Assembly (NCBI RefSeq): GCF_011440275.1
Contig: NZ_JAAOIV010000003.1
Location: forward strand, 62,001 to 126,000
Direction: 5' to 3'
DNA length: 64,000 nt
From: Metallococcus carri
GTDB lineage: Bacteria > Actinomycetota > Actinomycetes > Actinomycetales > Dermatophilaceae
Made by a program: the position numbers and the translations under genes. Below are positions 1-9,347 of this stretch, piece by piece. The notes under the pieces were generated by a model that saw only the letters and a program-made list of their open reading frames with translations, was not told where the DNA came from and made no database searches. Each line of letters opens with the position of its first letter. Within the stretch, counting starts at the first letter, position 1.

Positions 1-1
1 C

Positions 2-502
2 TGCACCGGCATCATCTTCTGGCGCCCGCACCTGATCCTGGCCGGTGTGCGGTTGCTGGTGTTCGCCTTCCTTTTCGCGATCACCATCGTCACGGTGGTG
101 TCCTGGCTCGCCGTGCGATTGGGGTGGGTCACCGGCGAGATCGTCACCCGGCCGCGCCCGCAGACCGGGTTCATCTGGCACCCCGACCTGTGGTCCTTCC
201 TGGTGGCCCTGCTCGCCGGTGCCGCGGGCGTGATCGCGTTGTCGGTCGAGAAATCGCAAACGATGGTGGGCGTGTTCATCTCGGTGACCACCGTCCCCGC
301 CGCCGGCAATCTGGCGCTCGGGATCGCGACCGGCTCCCTCGGCGAGATCCGCGGATCGTCGGCGCAACTCGCGGTCAACATCTTCGGCATGATCGTCGCC
401 GGCACGCTCACCCTGCTGGCCCAAAAACTCCTGTGGCGCAAGGTCGATCGGCTGACCGAGCCGTTGTTTCGCCCCAACCGGCGCCGTCCATTTCGCCCAT
501 AG
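2..502 (+). CDS. DUF389 family membrane protein, C-terminal part
   Basis: The frame is already open at the left edge, so only the last 166 or so residues are present; a GTG at 47 is inside the gene, not its start. Three to four hydrophobic helices are visible, with a segment reading GVFISVTTVPAAGNLALG that is typical of the end of DUF389 proteins, then a basic tail ending in RRRPFRP. DUF389 proteins are multipass membrane proteins of unknown function. The last 95 bases overlap, tail to tail, the end of pabAB on the other strand. Family assignment rests on the motif; I see no evidence of a substrate. Confidence 0.8.
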   Translation, partial: CTGIIFWRPHLILAGVRLLVFAFLFAITIVTVVSWLAVRLGWVTGEIVTRPRPQTGFIWHPDLWSFLVALLAGAAGVIALSVEKSQTMVGVFISVTTVPAAGNLALGIATGSLGEIRGSSAQLAVNIFGMIVAGTLTLLAQKLLWRKVDRLTEPLFRPNRRRPFRP

Positions 503-2453
503 TCGCGCCGAGGGCGGTCAGCGAGGATCGTGCCTTGTCGACGGTCTCGCGCCATTCGGCCTGGGGGTCGGACAGCCGGGTGATCGCCCCGCCGACGCCG
601 ATCGAGAAGTCGCCTCCGTCGAGGACGATCGTGCGGATCGCGACATTGAGGCTGGCGCTGCCGTCCAGCCCGAACAGACCGATCGTCCCGGAATAGATCC
701 CGCGCGGCCGTCCCTCCAGCGCGCGCAGGATCGCTACCGACCGCGCCTTCGGCGCCCCGGTCATCGAGCCCGGTGGGAACGCCGACCGCACCAATTGCAC
801 CGCACTCACCCCGGGCGGCAGATCGCACTCGATCGTGCTGATCATCTGCAGCACCGTCGGGAAGCTGTGCACTCCGAAGAGTTCGGTCACCGTGGTCGAT
901 CCCGGCACCGCCACCCGGGCGAAGTCGTTGCGCACCAGGTCGACGATCATCAGGTTTTCCGCCCGGTCCTTGGCCGACTCGGCCAGTTCCTGCCGTATGC
1001 CGGGGTCACGCGCCGGGTCACCCGTCGTCGCCCTCGTCCCCTTGATCGGGCGGCTGACTGCATGCCTGTGAGCGTCGACGGACAGGAACAACTCCGGCGA
1101 CCCGGAGACGGCATACCGCCCATCGCCGAGGTCGAGGAAGGCGGCATAGGGCACGGTGCCGCCGGCGCGAAGGGTGAGGAAGAGCTGCAACGGATCGCCG
1201 GTCCACCGCCCCCGCACCTGGTGGGTGAGGCACAGCTCGTAGGACTCACCGCGAGTGATGGCGTCCTGGCAACGGGCGATCAGCGCGAGATAGTCGGCTG
1301 GTTCGGTCCACCTGAGATCCGTTGCCGTGGGCGGTGAATATGACTGTCCGACAATGGATTCGGCGAGTTGCTCGGTCGTGGTGGTGAACCATTCGTCGAG
1401 CGCGGCGACCGACGCGGGATCGTTCGGATCGTCCAGGCCGACCAGGGTCACCTCACCGTCCGCGGCGAGCAGCACGCCCCGGGTGATCAGCGCCAGCCAC
1501 CCGTCCGGCGGGCCTTCGGCGGGCAACTCGTCGGACGGCAGCGCCGCATGACCGAGCAGCTCCACGCCCAACTCGTAACCGAGGTAGCCCGCATAGCCCA
1601 GCCGCACCGGACCCTCACCGGTCAAGCCGCCGAGGCGCCGCTCAAGCAGATCCAGCAACCCCATCTCGGAGTCCTCGATCGCCCCGTCACGGCTCACGAT
1701 GCGCGCGAATCCCCCACAGCGGTACTGCAATTCGTGTGATCCGACATCCCAGCCGACCAGGGTGTGACCGATCACGCCGTCGAGCACGACTCGCGGGGCC
1801 GGACCGGCCGCGAGCACCTGCTCCAGGCCCACGGCCGGCACCTGGCGGGAGCGCTGCCGCCACGTCGTGGTGGACCGCGCGTGCTCCCCCGCGAGGCGGA
1901 GGAAGTTGCCGATCAGGGTGTGTCCCCAGGCGCTGCGGATCGACTCGGGGTGGAACTGCACTCCCCAGAGCGGCTGGTCAGCGACGCGCAGGGCCATCAG
2001 CGTGCCGTCGTCGGCATACGCGAGTGGGCGCACCGGCGCGCGCACGGCCGGCACATCGAGGCTGTGGTAGCGCACGACCTCGAAGGTGTCCGGGATGCCC
2101 GCGAAGAGCGGATCGCGGTCGTGGGTGACCGGTGAGACCTCGCCATGCCGTGGGTGAGCGGACTCGGCGACCGGACAGCCGTGCAGCGAGGCGATCAGTT
2201 GGTGCCCGAGGCAGACTCCGAGCACCGGCAGGGCGGCGTGCTCGACGACCTCGCGCGAACACCCGACATCGGCGAGCACGTCGGGCCGTCCAGGCCCCGG
2301 AGAGATGACCACCGCATCGAAGCGGGCCGCCCAGTCCGCCGGCAGCGGTTCGTCATTGCGCTGCACGGTCACCTGCACGCGGTCGTGGGCCCGCAGGAGT
2401 TCGACGAGGTTGAAGGTGAAGCTGTCGTGGTTGTCGATCACCAGGACGTCCAC
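408..2453 (-). CDS. pabAB: Aminodeoxychorismate synthase, fused glutaminase-synthase (PabAB)
   Basis: Makes 4-amino-4-deoxychorismate from chorismate and glutamine for folate synthesis. Residues 1-190 are a class I glutamine amidotransferase with nucleophile C81 (GVCLGHQ) and the H168/E170 pair (QFHPES). Residues 215-660 are a chorismate-binding PabB domain with PIKGTR, the lysine motif that separates PabB from anthranilate synthase TrpE, and the GAPK/GGAIT motifs. The 681-residue length fits a PabA-PabB fusion. No PabC lyase is adjacent. The C-terminus runs 95 bases into the end of the convergent DUF389 gene, which is unusual. It is divergent from rmuC with an 89-base gap. Confidence 0.92.
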   Translation of the reverse strand: MDVLVIDNHDSFTFNLVELLRAHDRVQVTVQRNDEPLPADWAARFDAVVISPGPGRPDVLADVGCSREVVEHAALPVLGVCLGHQLIASLHGCPVAESAHPRHGEVSPVTHDRDPLFAGIPDTFEVVRYHSLDVPAVRAPVRPLAYADDGTLMALRVADQPLWGVQFHPESIRSAWGHTLIGNFLRLAGEHARSTTTWRQRSRQVPAVGLEQVLAAGPAPRVVLDGVIGHTLVGWDVGSHELQYRCGGFARIVSRDGAIEDSEMGLLDLLERRLGGLTGEGPVRLGYAGYLGYELGVELLGHAALPSDELPAEGPPDGWLALITRGVLLAADGEVTLVGLDDPNDPASVAALDEWFTTTTEQLAESIVGQSYSPPTATDLRWTEPADYLALIARCQDAITRGESYELCLTHQVRGRWTGDPLQLFLTLRAGGTVPYAAFLDLGDGRYAVSGSPELFLSVDAHRHAVSRPIKGTRATTGDPARDPGIRQELAESAKDRAENLMIVDLVRNDFARVAVPGSTTVTELFGVHSFPTVLQMISTIECDLPPGVSAVQLVRSAFPPGSMTGAPKARSVAILRALEGRPRGIYSGTIGLFGLDGSASLNVAIRTIVLDGGDFSIGVGGAITRLSDPQAEWRETVDKARSSLTALGATMGEMDGAGWGETTARSADRPCATGVFGPAG

Positions 2454-2542
2454 CGCGTCACCTCCTCGTCACGGCGCGTCATTTGAACACACCGCCGCTG
2501 CGCCGCGCCAACCCTGTCGGTGGTGGCTGTCAGCCTGTCGGT

Positions 2543-3730
2543 ATGACGGTGCTTCTCGTGATCCTGGCCTTCGTGCTCGGGAGCCTGCTCGCCTGGCTGG
2601 CTCTGCGATCGATGTATGCCGCCCGCCTCGCCGCACTGACCGCCGAGCGCGACCTGCTGCACGCTCGCGTCGAGGATCTCTCGCGCGGTGACCAGCGCGA
2701 GCGGGCCACTCAGGAGGTGCTGGCGCCTTTGGCTTCGACGCTGCAGCGGGTGGAGCGGCAGGTGTCGGTGCTGGAGCGCGACCGGGTCGACCAGTTCGGC
2801 GCGCTCGAGCAGCAGTTGTCGGCGATGGGCGTGACGACCGACGCATTGCGCGAGCAGACCGCGTCGCTGTCCGGTGCGCTGCGCTCGTCCACGACGAGCG
2901 GCCTGTGGGGTGAGGTGCAGCTGCGCCGGGTGCTCGAGCATGCGGGGCTGCTGCCACAGTGCGATTTCGAGGAGCAGGTCTCGACGGTCAGCGCCCACGA
3001 TCGCGCGGTCCGGCCCGATGTGGTGGTGCGGCTGCCCGGCGACCGGTCGCTGGTGATCGATGCCAAGGCGCCGGTGACCAAGTTCCTCGACGCGCAGGCC
3101 ACCGGCATCTCCGACGACGAGCGCGACTCGCTGCTGGGCGACCATGCGGCAGCGCTGCGGCGCTATGTCGACGGGCTGGCAGGGAAGGCTTATTGGACGG
3201 CCTTCCGCCGGTCGCCGGAGCTGGTGCTGTGCTTCGTGCCCGCCGACGCGGTGCTGGCCGCCGCGGTGCGCCACGATCCGGGGCTGGTCGACCGGGCGAT
3301 GCGGGCTCGCGTGGTGCTGGTCTCACCGTCGACCTTGCTTGCCGCCTTGCAAGCGGTTTCCCTTGTCTGGCAACAGGATTCGCTGTCACGCAATGCCGAG
3401 GAGTTGCTGCGGCTCGGGCAGGAGCTTTATGCCCGGCTGTCCGCCTTGGGCGACCGCACGAGTGCCCTCGGCGCGTCCTTGCGCAAGGCGGTGGAGTCCT
3501 ACAACGCGATGGTTGGCACGCTCGAGTCGCGGGTGCTGGTGTCGGCGCGCCGGATGAACGACCTCGGGGTCGCCTCGTCTTCGATCGCGGAGGTCCCGGT
3601 GGTCGAGGCGACACCGCGCGTGCTCACTGCCCGCGAGCTGATCGACGCTCTCGGCGAGGACATCCAGCGCCCGATGCTCGACTTCGAGCCAGCGGCAGAC
3701 GACCAGGTCACCCGGCGCGACGCGGGCTGA
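2543..3730 (+). CDS. rmuC: DNA recombination protein RmuC
   Basis: RmuC proteins limit recombination at inverted repeats and contain a nuclease-like fold; the biochemical role is poorly known. The N-terminus is a membrane anchor (about residues 2-22), followed by a coiled coil rich in Glu, Arg and Gln (about 30-105). The conserved core follows, with GLWGEVQLRRVLEHAGL and the RPDVVVRLPG...VIDAKAP segment of the PD-(D/E)XK-like core. I chose ATG 2543 because it begins the hydrophobic anchor; the open frame extends upstream but encodes only low-quality sequence. 395 residues, slightly shorter than the E. coli protein. Confidence 0.9.
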   Translation: MTVLLVILAFVLGSLLAWLALRSMYAARLAALTAERDLLHARVEDLSRGDQRERATQEVLAPLASTLQRVERQVSVLERDRVDQFGALEQQLSAMGVTTDALREQTASLSGALRSSTTSGLWGEVQLRRVLEHAGLLPQCDFEEQVSTVSAHDRAVRPDVVVRLPGDRSLVIDAKAPVTKFLDAQATGISDDERDSLLGDHAAALRRYVDGLAGKAYWTAFRRSPELVLCFVPADAVLAAAVRHDPGLVDRAMRARVVLVSPSTLLAALQAVSLVWQQDSLSRNAEELLRLGQELYARLSALGDRTSALGASLRKAVESYNAMVGTLESRVLVSARRMNDLGVASSSIAEVPVVEATPRVLTARELIDALGEDIQRPMLDFEPAADDQVTRRDAG

Positions 3731-3737
3731 CCAGCCC

Positions 3738-4754
3738 TCAGTGCAAGGAGCCGGCGTCGTGGCGCACCTGGTCGGCATCCGAGCCGTTGCGCGCCTTGAG
3801 GTCGCGACGCAGCTCGTTCGGCAGGGCGAACAGCAGGCTCTCCTCGGCCGCGACGATCGGGCGGACGTCCTGATAGCCGCGCTCGGCCAGATATTCCAGC
3901 ACGTCGCGCACGAGCACCTCCGGCACCGAAGCACCCGAGGTCACGCCCACGGTGGTCACGCCCTGCAGCCAGGACTCGTCGATCTCATCGGCGTAGTCGA
4001 CCAGGTGACCGGCCTTGGCGCCGTGCTCGATGGCGACCTCGACCAGACGCACCGAGTTGGAGGAGTTGCGGCTGCCGACCACGATCATCAGGTCGGTTTC
4101 CGGCGCCATCTGCTTGACCGCGAGTTGCCGGTTCTGGGTGGCATAACAGATGTCGTCGCTCGGCGGATCCTGCAGCTTGGGGAACTTCTCCCGCAACCGC
4201 CGCACGGTCTCCATCGTCTCGTCCACCGACAAGGTGGTCTGCGACAACCACACGACCTTGTCCGGGTCGCGCACCTGCACCTGCTCGACATGGTCCGGGC
4301 TCTGCACCAGCACGATGTGCTCCGGCGCCTCGCCCGAGGTGCCCACGACCTCCTCGTGCCCCTCGTGGCCGATGAGCAGGATGTCGAAATCGTCGGCAGC
4401 GAACCGCTTCGCCTCGCGGTGGACCTTGGTCACCAGTGGGCAGGTGGCGTCGATCGTCTTGAGGTTCAACGCCTTCGCCTCTTCGTGGACGACCGGCGCC
4501 ACGCCGTGCGCGGAGAAGATCACGGTGGCGCCCTCGGGCACCTCGTCGGTCTCGTCGACGAAGATCGCGCCACGCTTTTCGAGGGTCGTGACCACATGCT
4601 TGTTGTGCACGATCTCCTTGCGCACGTAGACCGGCGGGCCATAGAGGTCGAGCGCCTTCTCGACCGTGACCACCGCCCGGTCGACACCGGCGCAGTATCC
4701 GCGCGGCGCTGCCAGCAGCACGCGCTTGCTGTCCACGGTCTGGGTGTTGGTCAT
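3738..4754 (-). CDS. ispH: 4-hydroxy-3-methylbut-2-enyl diphosphate reductase
   Basis: Last step of the MEP isoprenoid pathway: reduces HMBPP to IPP and DMAPP with a [4Fe-4S] cluster. The three cluster cysteines are visible at C21 (GYCAGV), C105 (DATCPLV) and C203 ([11 protein letters not shown]), along with the SAHG and SRNSSNS motifs. 338 residues, typical. ATG 4754 is used because it sits just before the conserved start; an upstream in-frame extension would read through the intergenic hairpin at 4789-4821. It converges with rmuC with a 7-base gap. Confidence 0.95.
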   Translation of the reverse strand: MTNTQTVDSKRVLLAAPRGYCAGVDRAVVTVEKALDLYGPPVYVRKEIVHNKHVVTTLEKRGAIFVDETDEVPEGATVIFSAHGVAPVVHEEAKALNLKTIDATCPLVTKVHREAKRFAADDFDILLIGHEGHEEVVGTSGEAPEHIVLVQSPDHVEQVQVRDPDKVVWLSQTTLSVDETMETVRRLREKFPKLQDPPSDDICYATQNRQLAVKQMAPETDLMIVVGSRNSSNSVRLVEVAIEHGAKAGHLVDYADEIDESWLQGVTTVGVTSGASVPEVLVRDVLEYLAERGYQDVRPIVAAEESLLFALPNELRRDLKARNGSDADQVRHDAGSLH

Positions 4755-4788
4755 ATCACCCATGCTACGTGGGGCCGATACGGCAAAC

Positions 4789-4821
4789 GGGGCCGTGCTG
4801 TCCCCTGACCGGCACGGCCCC
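4789..4821. other. GC-rich hairpin upstream of ispH
   Basis: GGGGCCGTGC at 4789-4798 pairs perfectly with GCACGGCCCC at 4812-4821 around a 13-base loop. It lies 35 bases before the ispH start, so on the minus strand it would form in the ispH leader unless transcription starts inside it. It looks like a terminator stem, but there is no plus-strand gene it would serve. Confidence 0.5.
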
Positions 4822-4989
4822 GCCTTTCGCCCCACGAAGTGCTCCGCTCGTACCTCGCTTCGATATTCCGCGGAGTTCCTGCGTTGTGGCGAACCTTCGC
4901 TGTCGTAGACGTTGTCGCAGGCGGATTCGGTTGCCTCAGCGGAGAGTTTGACCGCGAATCAGCTCACTTGATGAGACGGCTCTCGCCCA

Positions 4990-5100
4990 GCGTCCGCACC
5001 AACGCACCACCGCTCGTGCGCATCCGCGGACACACCCGCCGACCCCCGCCCAGCGTCCGCACCTGCGCACCACCGCTCGTGCGCAGCCGCGGACGCTCGC
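4990..5100. repeat. Palindromic repeat, GCGTCCGC family, two units
   Basis: Two units start at 4990 and 5053, each opening with GCGTCCGCAC and closing with CCGCGGAC, so each can fold into a stem. The spacing is 63 bases, nearly the 64-base period of the arrays at 18954-19080 and 19709-19944, and the CACCCGCCGACC linker is the same. A diverged copy of that family. Confidence 0.75.
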
Positions 5101-5132
5101 GGGCGACGGAGCCCCGGCATACCCTGACCCGT

Positions 5133-6362
5133 ATGCCGACCCCCTTGCCCGAGCGCGCGTCCGACACGACCGCGGAGTCCCCGTGGCCGGTGCGCACGCT
5201 CAGCCTGAAGATGGGCGACTACATCGACAAGATGTCGCCGCTGTGGGTCGAGGGGCAGATCGTTCAACTCAACCGGCGGCCGGGGTCGCCGACCTGCTAT
5301 CTCACGCTGCGCGATCCCGACGTGGACATGTCGCTGTCGGTGACCGTGCATGTCAACACGCTCGACGCGATGGGCCCGGCCATCCAGCCCGGCGCCCGGG
5401 TGGTGGTGCATGCCAAACCGACCTTCTGGGCCAAGCGGGGCTCGCTGCACCTCGACGCACGACGGATGCGCGCCGTCGGCGTCGGCGAATTACTCGCCCG
5501 GCTGGAGCACCTCAAGCAACTGCTGCGCAGCGAAGGCCTGTTCGACACCGACCGCAAGCGGCCGCTGCCCTTCCTGCCGCGCACGGTCGGGCTGATCTGC
5601 GGGCGGGCGAGCGCCGCCGAGAAGGATGTCGTCGAGAATGCCCGGCGGCGGATGCCGGCCACCCGGTTCGAGATCCGCCAGGTGGCCGTGCAGGGCACCG
5701 ACACCGTGCCCGAGGTGACCGCGGCCCTGCGCGAGCTGGACGCGCTGGAGCAGGTCGACGTCATCGTCATCGCGCGTGGCGGCGGGTCCTTCGAAGACCT
5801 CATGCCCTTTTCCAACGAGACCCTGCTGCGTGCGGTGTCGGCGGCGCGCACTCCGATCGTCAGCGCGATCGGCCACGACGTCGACACCCCGCTGCTCGAC
5901 TTCGTCGCCGACGTGCGCGCGTCCACGCCGACCGACGCGGCCAAGCTGATCGTCCCCGATCTCGCCGAGCAACAGCAGCGGCTCGACGCGCTCGTCGCCA
6001 CCGGCCGGCGGGCCCTCACCGGCCGGGTGGCCGCCGAGCGCCGGCACCTCAGTCTGTTGCGCAGCCGCCCGGTGATGACCGACCCGGCCTCGATGGTGAC
6101 CCCCCGTCGAGACGAGATCGACCGGCTGCGGGAGCGGGCGGCATACCGCCTCACCGACCGGATCGCCCGCGCGCACGACCAGGTGACCCACCTGCGGGGC
6201 CAGCTGCGGGCCCTGTCACCCCAGCAGACCCTCGAGCGCGGGTATGCCGTGGTGCGGCACCGGGACGGGACCGTCGTCACCGATGTCGAGCAGGTGGAGT
6301 CCGACGAGATTCTGCGGGTCACCGTCGCGCACGGCGACTTCGGCGTGCGCCCGGTCTCCTAA
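5133..6362 (+). CDS. xseA: Exodeoxyribonuclease VII large subunit
   Basis: Catalytic subunit of ExoVII, which degrades single-stranded DNA from both ends. The N-terminal OB-fold (residues 20-115; VEGQIVQLNRRPGSPTCYL) is followed by the nuclease domain with GLICGRASAAEKDV, the IARGGGSFEDL motif and SAIGHDVDTPLLD, then a helical C-terminal region. 409 residues, near the family norm. ATG 5133 is chosen because everything upstream in the frame is the palindromic repeat. xseB follows after 11 bases. Confidence 0.95.
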   Translation: MPTPLPERASDTTAESPWPVRTLSLKMGDYIDKMSPLWVEGQIVQLNRRPGSPTCYLTLRDPDVDMSLSVTVHVNTLDAMGPAIQPGARVVVHAKPTFWAKRGSLHLDARRMRAVGVGELLARLEHLKQLLRSEGLFDTDRKRPLPFLPRTVGLICGRASAAEKDVVENARRRMPATRFEIRQVAVQGTDTVPEVTAALRELDALEQVDVIVIARGGGSFEDLMPFSNETLLRAVSAARTPIVSAIGHDVDTPLLDFVADVRASTPTDAAKLIVPDLAEQQQRLDALVATGRRALTGRVAAERRHLSLLRSRPVMTDPASMVTPRRDEIDRLRERAAYRLTDRIARAHDQVTHLRGQLRALSPQQTLERGYAVVRHRDGTVVTDVEQVESDEILRVTVAHGDFGVRPVS

Positions 6363-6373
6363 ACTCGCGCTCT

Positions 6374-6604
6374 ATGGCCACCGAGGAAGCCCCCGACGTC
6401 GCGCAGCTCGGCTACGAGCAGGCGCGCGACGAACTCGCCACCATCGTCAGCCGGCTCGAGGGCGGGCAGATCGGACTGGAGGAATCGATGACGTTGTGGG
6501 AACGCGGCGAAGCGCTTGCCGCGCACTGCCACCGGTGGCTGGACGGCGCTGAGCAGCGGATCCGCCAGATGACCGGTGAGGACGACGACCCGGCCGAGGA
6601 CTAA
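6374..6604 (+). CDS. xseB: Exodeoxyribonuclease VII small subunit
   Basis: Small helical subunit that assembles in several copies on XseA. 76 residues with the family signature GYEQARDELATIVSRLEGGQIGLEESMTLWERGE in the first half (quoted here across more than one element: GYEQARDEL, then LEESMTLWERGE). No clear Shine-Dalgarno lies in the 11-base gap after xseA, so translation probably depends on coupling. The stop overlaps by 4 bases the stop of the convergent DUF4245 gene. Confidence 0.93.
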   Translation: MATEEAPDVAQLGYEQARDELATIVSRLEGGQIGLEESMTLWERGEALAAHCHRWLDGAEQRIRQMTGEDDDPAED

Positions 6605-7167
6605 CTCCCCGGCTTGAGCGCGGCCGCGAACTGTTGCAACTGCTCCCACGAGCCGGTCCCCGTGACGACGGTGGTCAGGCCGTTCAAGGGCGCGGTGCGC
6701 ACCAGGCTCCTCTGGTCCGGGTCGGACTTTTCGACCTTCGCCCAGCCGGTGCCCCCGATGGTGACCATGCCCCGTGCCGCGGCACCGTCGGTCTGCGAGC
6801 GCATCCAGCTCGTCGGCTTGCCCGAGGTCTGCAGCACAGCCGCGTAACCACCGTTCGGACCGTCGTAACCCGCCTGCCAGGTGGGCTGCTCGTTCTGCGC
6901 GGGCAGCATCCGCACGTTCACCGGACGCCAGCCGCTCGGCAGCCCCTGCGGGTAGGCCAGGCTCCACTGCTGGGCCCGGGAGCGCTCCCTCGCGATCCCG
7001 GTGACATCCGCGGTCGGCGCGTCGACCTTGCTCGGACGAGGCACCAGCGCCAGCCAGATCACCGCGCCGAGCGCGACGAGCACCATCGAGATGATCAGGC
7101 TGCGCGCGGACCCCGTCATACCGCGACGGCGAGGCGCAGGGGCGGCGGGAGAACTCACGCCCTCCAT
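6601..7167 (-). CDS. DUF4245 domain membrane-anchored protein
   Basis: 188 residues: a short basic cytoplasmic tail ([11 protein letters not shown]), one transmembrane helix at about residues 25-43, and an extracytoplasmic domain with the DUF4245 features [29 protein letters not shown] and a C-terminal [11 protein letters not shown]. Function unknown. DUF4245 genes commonly lie between xseB and glpX in actinobacteria, as here, which supports the call. The start is ATG 7167; the next internal ATG (GMTGS) would drop only 16 residues. Confidence 0.85.
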   Translation of the reverse strand: MEGVSSPAAPAPRRRGMTGSARSLIISMVLVALGAVIWLALVPRPSKVDAPTADVTGIARERSRAQQWSLAYPQGLPSGWRPVNVRMLPAQNEQPTWQAGYDGPNGGYAAVLQTSGKPTSWMRSQTDGAAARGMVTIGGTGWAKVEKSDPDQRSLVRTAPLNGLTTVVTGTGSWEQLQQFAAALKPGS

Positions 7168-7244
7168 CGTCGCTCATCGGCCGGCGCCCCCGGACGACGG
7201 GGCAGATAGAGTCGCGTCGAAGCCCCGTCGCCCGTAGGAGAGTC

Positions 7245-8243
7245 ATGTCGCAGCACCACCCCGAGCCGCCGGACCGCAACCTCGCCCTCGAACTCGTGCG
7301 GGTCACCGAGGCCGCCGCGATGGCCGGCGGTCGCTGGGTGGGTCGCGGCGACAAGAACGACGCCGACGGCGCCGCGGTCGCCGCCATGCGTCACCTGATC
7401 TCGTCGGTATCGATGCGCGGCACCGTGGTGATCGGCGAGGGTGAGAAGGACAACGCGCCGATGCTGTTCAACGGCGAAGAGGTCGGTGACGGCACCGGTC
7501 CGGACGTCGACGTCGCGGTCGACCCGATCGACGGCACCACGCTGACCGCCAAGGGCATGACCAATGCCGTGTCGGTGATGGCGGTGAGCGAGCGCGGCTC
7601 GATGTACGACCCGAGCGCGGTCTTCTATATGGACAAGCTCGCGACCGGCCCGGAGGCGGCCGATGTGGTCGACATCCGCATCCCGGTCGCTGAGAACATC
7701 CGCCGGGTCGCCAAGGTCAAGGGCATGAGCAAGTCCGATGTGACCGTCGTGCTGCTCGACCGGCCGCGTCACGAGCAGTTGGCCGAGGAGATCCGGGCCA
7801 CCGGCGCCCGCATCCGCTACATCACCGACGGCGACGTCGCCGGCGCCATCATGGCCGCGCGCCCTGGCACCGGCATCGACCTACTGCTCGGTGTGGGCGG
7901 CACCCCGGAGGGCATCATCACCGCCTGTGCGATGAAGTGCCTCGGCGGTGTCATCCAGGGCCGCCTGTGGCCGCGGGATGACGAGGAGCGGCAGAAGGCC
8001 ATCGACGCCGGCCACGATCTGGAGGCGGTGCTCTCGACCGACGATCTGGTCCGCGGCGACAATTGCTTCTTTGTCGCCACCGGCATCACCGACGGCGAGC
8101 TGCTGCAGGGTGTGCGCTACCGGCCCGGCGGCTGCACCACCCAGTCGCTGGTGATGCGTTCCAAGAGCGGCACCGTGCGCACCATCGACGCCGAGCACAC
8201 GCTGACCAAGCTGCGCCAGTTGGGCGCCGTCGGCACCGACTGA
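7245..8243 (+). CDS. glpX: Class II fructose-1,6-bisphosphatase
   Basis: Hydrolyses fructose-1,6-bisphosphate in gluconeogenesis. The metal and substrate motifs are intact: GEGEKD at residues 64-69, DPIDGTT at 93-99, TDGDVAGA and GVGGTPEGI further on. 332 residues, normal. A good Shine-Dalgarno (taggagag) precedes ATG 7245. It overlaps the following sugar-kinase start by one base in a TGATG junction, so the two are probably translationally coupled. Confidence 0.96.
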   Translation: MSQHHPEPPDRNLALELVRVTEAAAMAGGRWVGRGDKNDADGAAVAAMRHLISSVSMRGTVVIGEGEKDNAPMLFNGEEVGDGTGPDVDVAVDPIDGTTLTAKGMTNAVSVMAVSERGSMYDPSAVFYMDKLATGPEAADVVDIRIPVAENIRRVAKVKGMSKSDVTVVLLDRPRHEQLAEEIRATGARIRYITDGDVAGAIMAARPGTGIDLLLGVGGTPEGIITACAMKCLGGVIQGRLWPRDDEERQKAIDAGHDLEAVLSTDDLVRGDNCFFVATGITDGELLQGVRYRPGGCTTQSLVMRSKSGTVRTIDAEHTLTKLRQLGAVGTD

Positions 8244-9175
8244 TGGCCGCGCGCACCCTCGTCGTCGGAGAGGCGCTGGTCGACGTCGTCCGCTCCCCCG
8301 ACGGCAGCGTGCGTGAACATGTCGGCGGCTCGCCGCTCAACGTCGCGATCGGGCTGGCGCGGCTCGGTCATCCGGTCGAGCTGGCCACCTGGATTGGTCG
8401 CGACGCTCATGGCGCGGCGATCACCGAACATCTGGCCGCCGACTCCGTGCCGCTGGTGACCGGCAGTGACGACGCGGCTCGCACCGCGACGGCGGTGGCG
8501 ACGGTCAACGAATCTGGTTCTGCGAGTTACGAATTCGACATCGACTGGCAGTTGCCGTATGCCGTGCCGCGCCCGCCTTCGCATCTGCACACCGGCTCGA
8601 TCGCCGCGGTGCTGCAACCCGGCGCCTCCCAGGTGCGCGACATCGTGTTCGCGGCCCGTGAGGTCAGCACGATCTCCTTCGACCCCAATGCCCGGCCGTC
8701 CTTGATGGGCCGGCCGGAGGACGCACGCCAGGACATCGAACAACTCGTCGGGCTGGCCGATGTGGTCAAGGCCAGTGACGAGGACATCGCCTGGCTGTAT
8801 GGCGAGGACGCGCCGGCCGAGACCGTGCTGCGGTTGTGGGCGGGGCTCGGTCCCTCGCTGGTGGTGCTCACCCGCGGTGCGGAGGGTGCCTCCGCCTATG
8901 TCAACGGCGAGGCCGAGGTGCAGATGCTGCCGGGCCGGTCGGTGCAGGTGGCCGACACGGTCGGGGCGGGCGATTCGTTCATGTCCGGCCTGCTCTCGGG
9001 CCTGCTTGATGCCGGGCTGCTCGGTGGCCGGTCCGCTCGCGAGCGCCTCCGCTCCGCGCGCTGGGACGATCTGCGCCCGGCGGTCGAGCGGGCGATCCAG
9101 GCCTCGGCGATCACCGTGTCCCGCGCTGGTGCTCAACCCCCGACCCGTGCCGAAATCACCCCGACCGTTCGCTGA
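8243..9175 (+). CDS. PfkB-family carbohydrate kinase, probably fructokinase
   Basis: Ribokinase/PfkB fold kinase that phosphorylates a sugar with ATP. The N-terminal signature GGSPLNVAIGLARLG and the catalytic DTVGAGDSFMSG motif with its Asp are both present. 310 residues. The start is fixed by the TGATG overlap with glpX. The closest actinobacterial annotations for this pattern are fructokinases, but the substrate cannot be read from sequence. The stop is immediately followed by the repeat array at 9175-9345. Confidence 0.85.
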   Translation: MAARTLVVGEALVDVVRSPDGSVREHVGGSPLNVAIGLARLGHPVELATWIGRDAHGAAITEHLAADSVPLVTGSDDAARTATAVATVNESGSASYEFDIDWQLPYAVPRPPSHLHTGSIAAVLQPGASQVRDIVFAAREVSTISFDPNARPSLMGRPEDARQDIEQLVGLADVVKASDEDIAWLYGEDAPAETVLRLWAGLGPSLVVLTRGAEGASAYVNGEAEVQMLPGRSVQVADTVGAGDSFMSGLLSGLLDAGLLGGRSARERLRSARWDDLRPAVERAIQASAITVSRAGAQPPTRAEITPTVR

Positions 9176-9345
9176 TTGAGCAAGGGCCGACGAAGGAGGC
9201 CCGCGTCGAAATCACTTGCGGAACAACGGGTTTCGACAAGCTCAACCGACGACGGGCCGGGTTTCGACAAGCTCAACCGACGACGGGCCGGGTTTCGACA
9301 AGCTCAACCGGCGAGTGGTTTCGACAAGCTCAACCGACGACGAGC
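9175..9345. repeat. TTTCGAC...CTCAACC direct repeats, four copies, plus inverted long form
   Basis: Four copies of TTTCGACAAGCTCAACC start at 9231, 9262, 9293 and 9319; the first three are spaced exactly 31 bases apart and joined by a CGACGACGGGCCGGG linker. To their left (9175-9212) is a longer inverted relative, whose reverse complement begins TTTCGACGCGGGCC and ends TTGCTCAA. The same long form recurs at 34902-34937 inside the ribosomal cluster. Not a CRISPR array: the copies are nearly contiguous. Confidence 0.85.
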
Positions 9346-9347
9346 GC

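Larger units (their letters stand above)
4755..5132. other. ispH-xseA divergent intergenic region with hairpin and palindromic repeats
   Basis: This 378-base gap has no convincing gene. From left to right it holds a perfect 10-bp inverted repeat (4789-4798 with 4812-4821), about 160 bases without recognisable features, then two palindromic repeat units starting at 4990 and 5053 of the GCGTCCGC family also seen near 19 kb. Promoters for ispH and xseA must lie here but I cannot place them confidently. Confidence 0.7.

Noticed and set aside
4789-4821. Terminator for an unseen plus-strand gene left of xseA
   Set aside because: No plus-strand gene ends there; rmuC ends at 3730 with ispH in between on the other strand, so it is kept only as a hairpin of unknown role.
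9231-9335. TTTCGAC repeats considered as CRISPR or iterons
   Set aside because: Copies are nearly contiguous with repeated linkers, and no replication or cas gene is adjacent.
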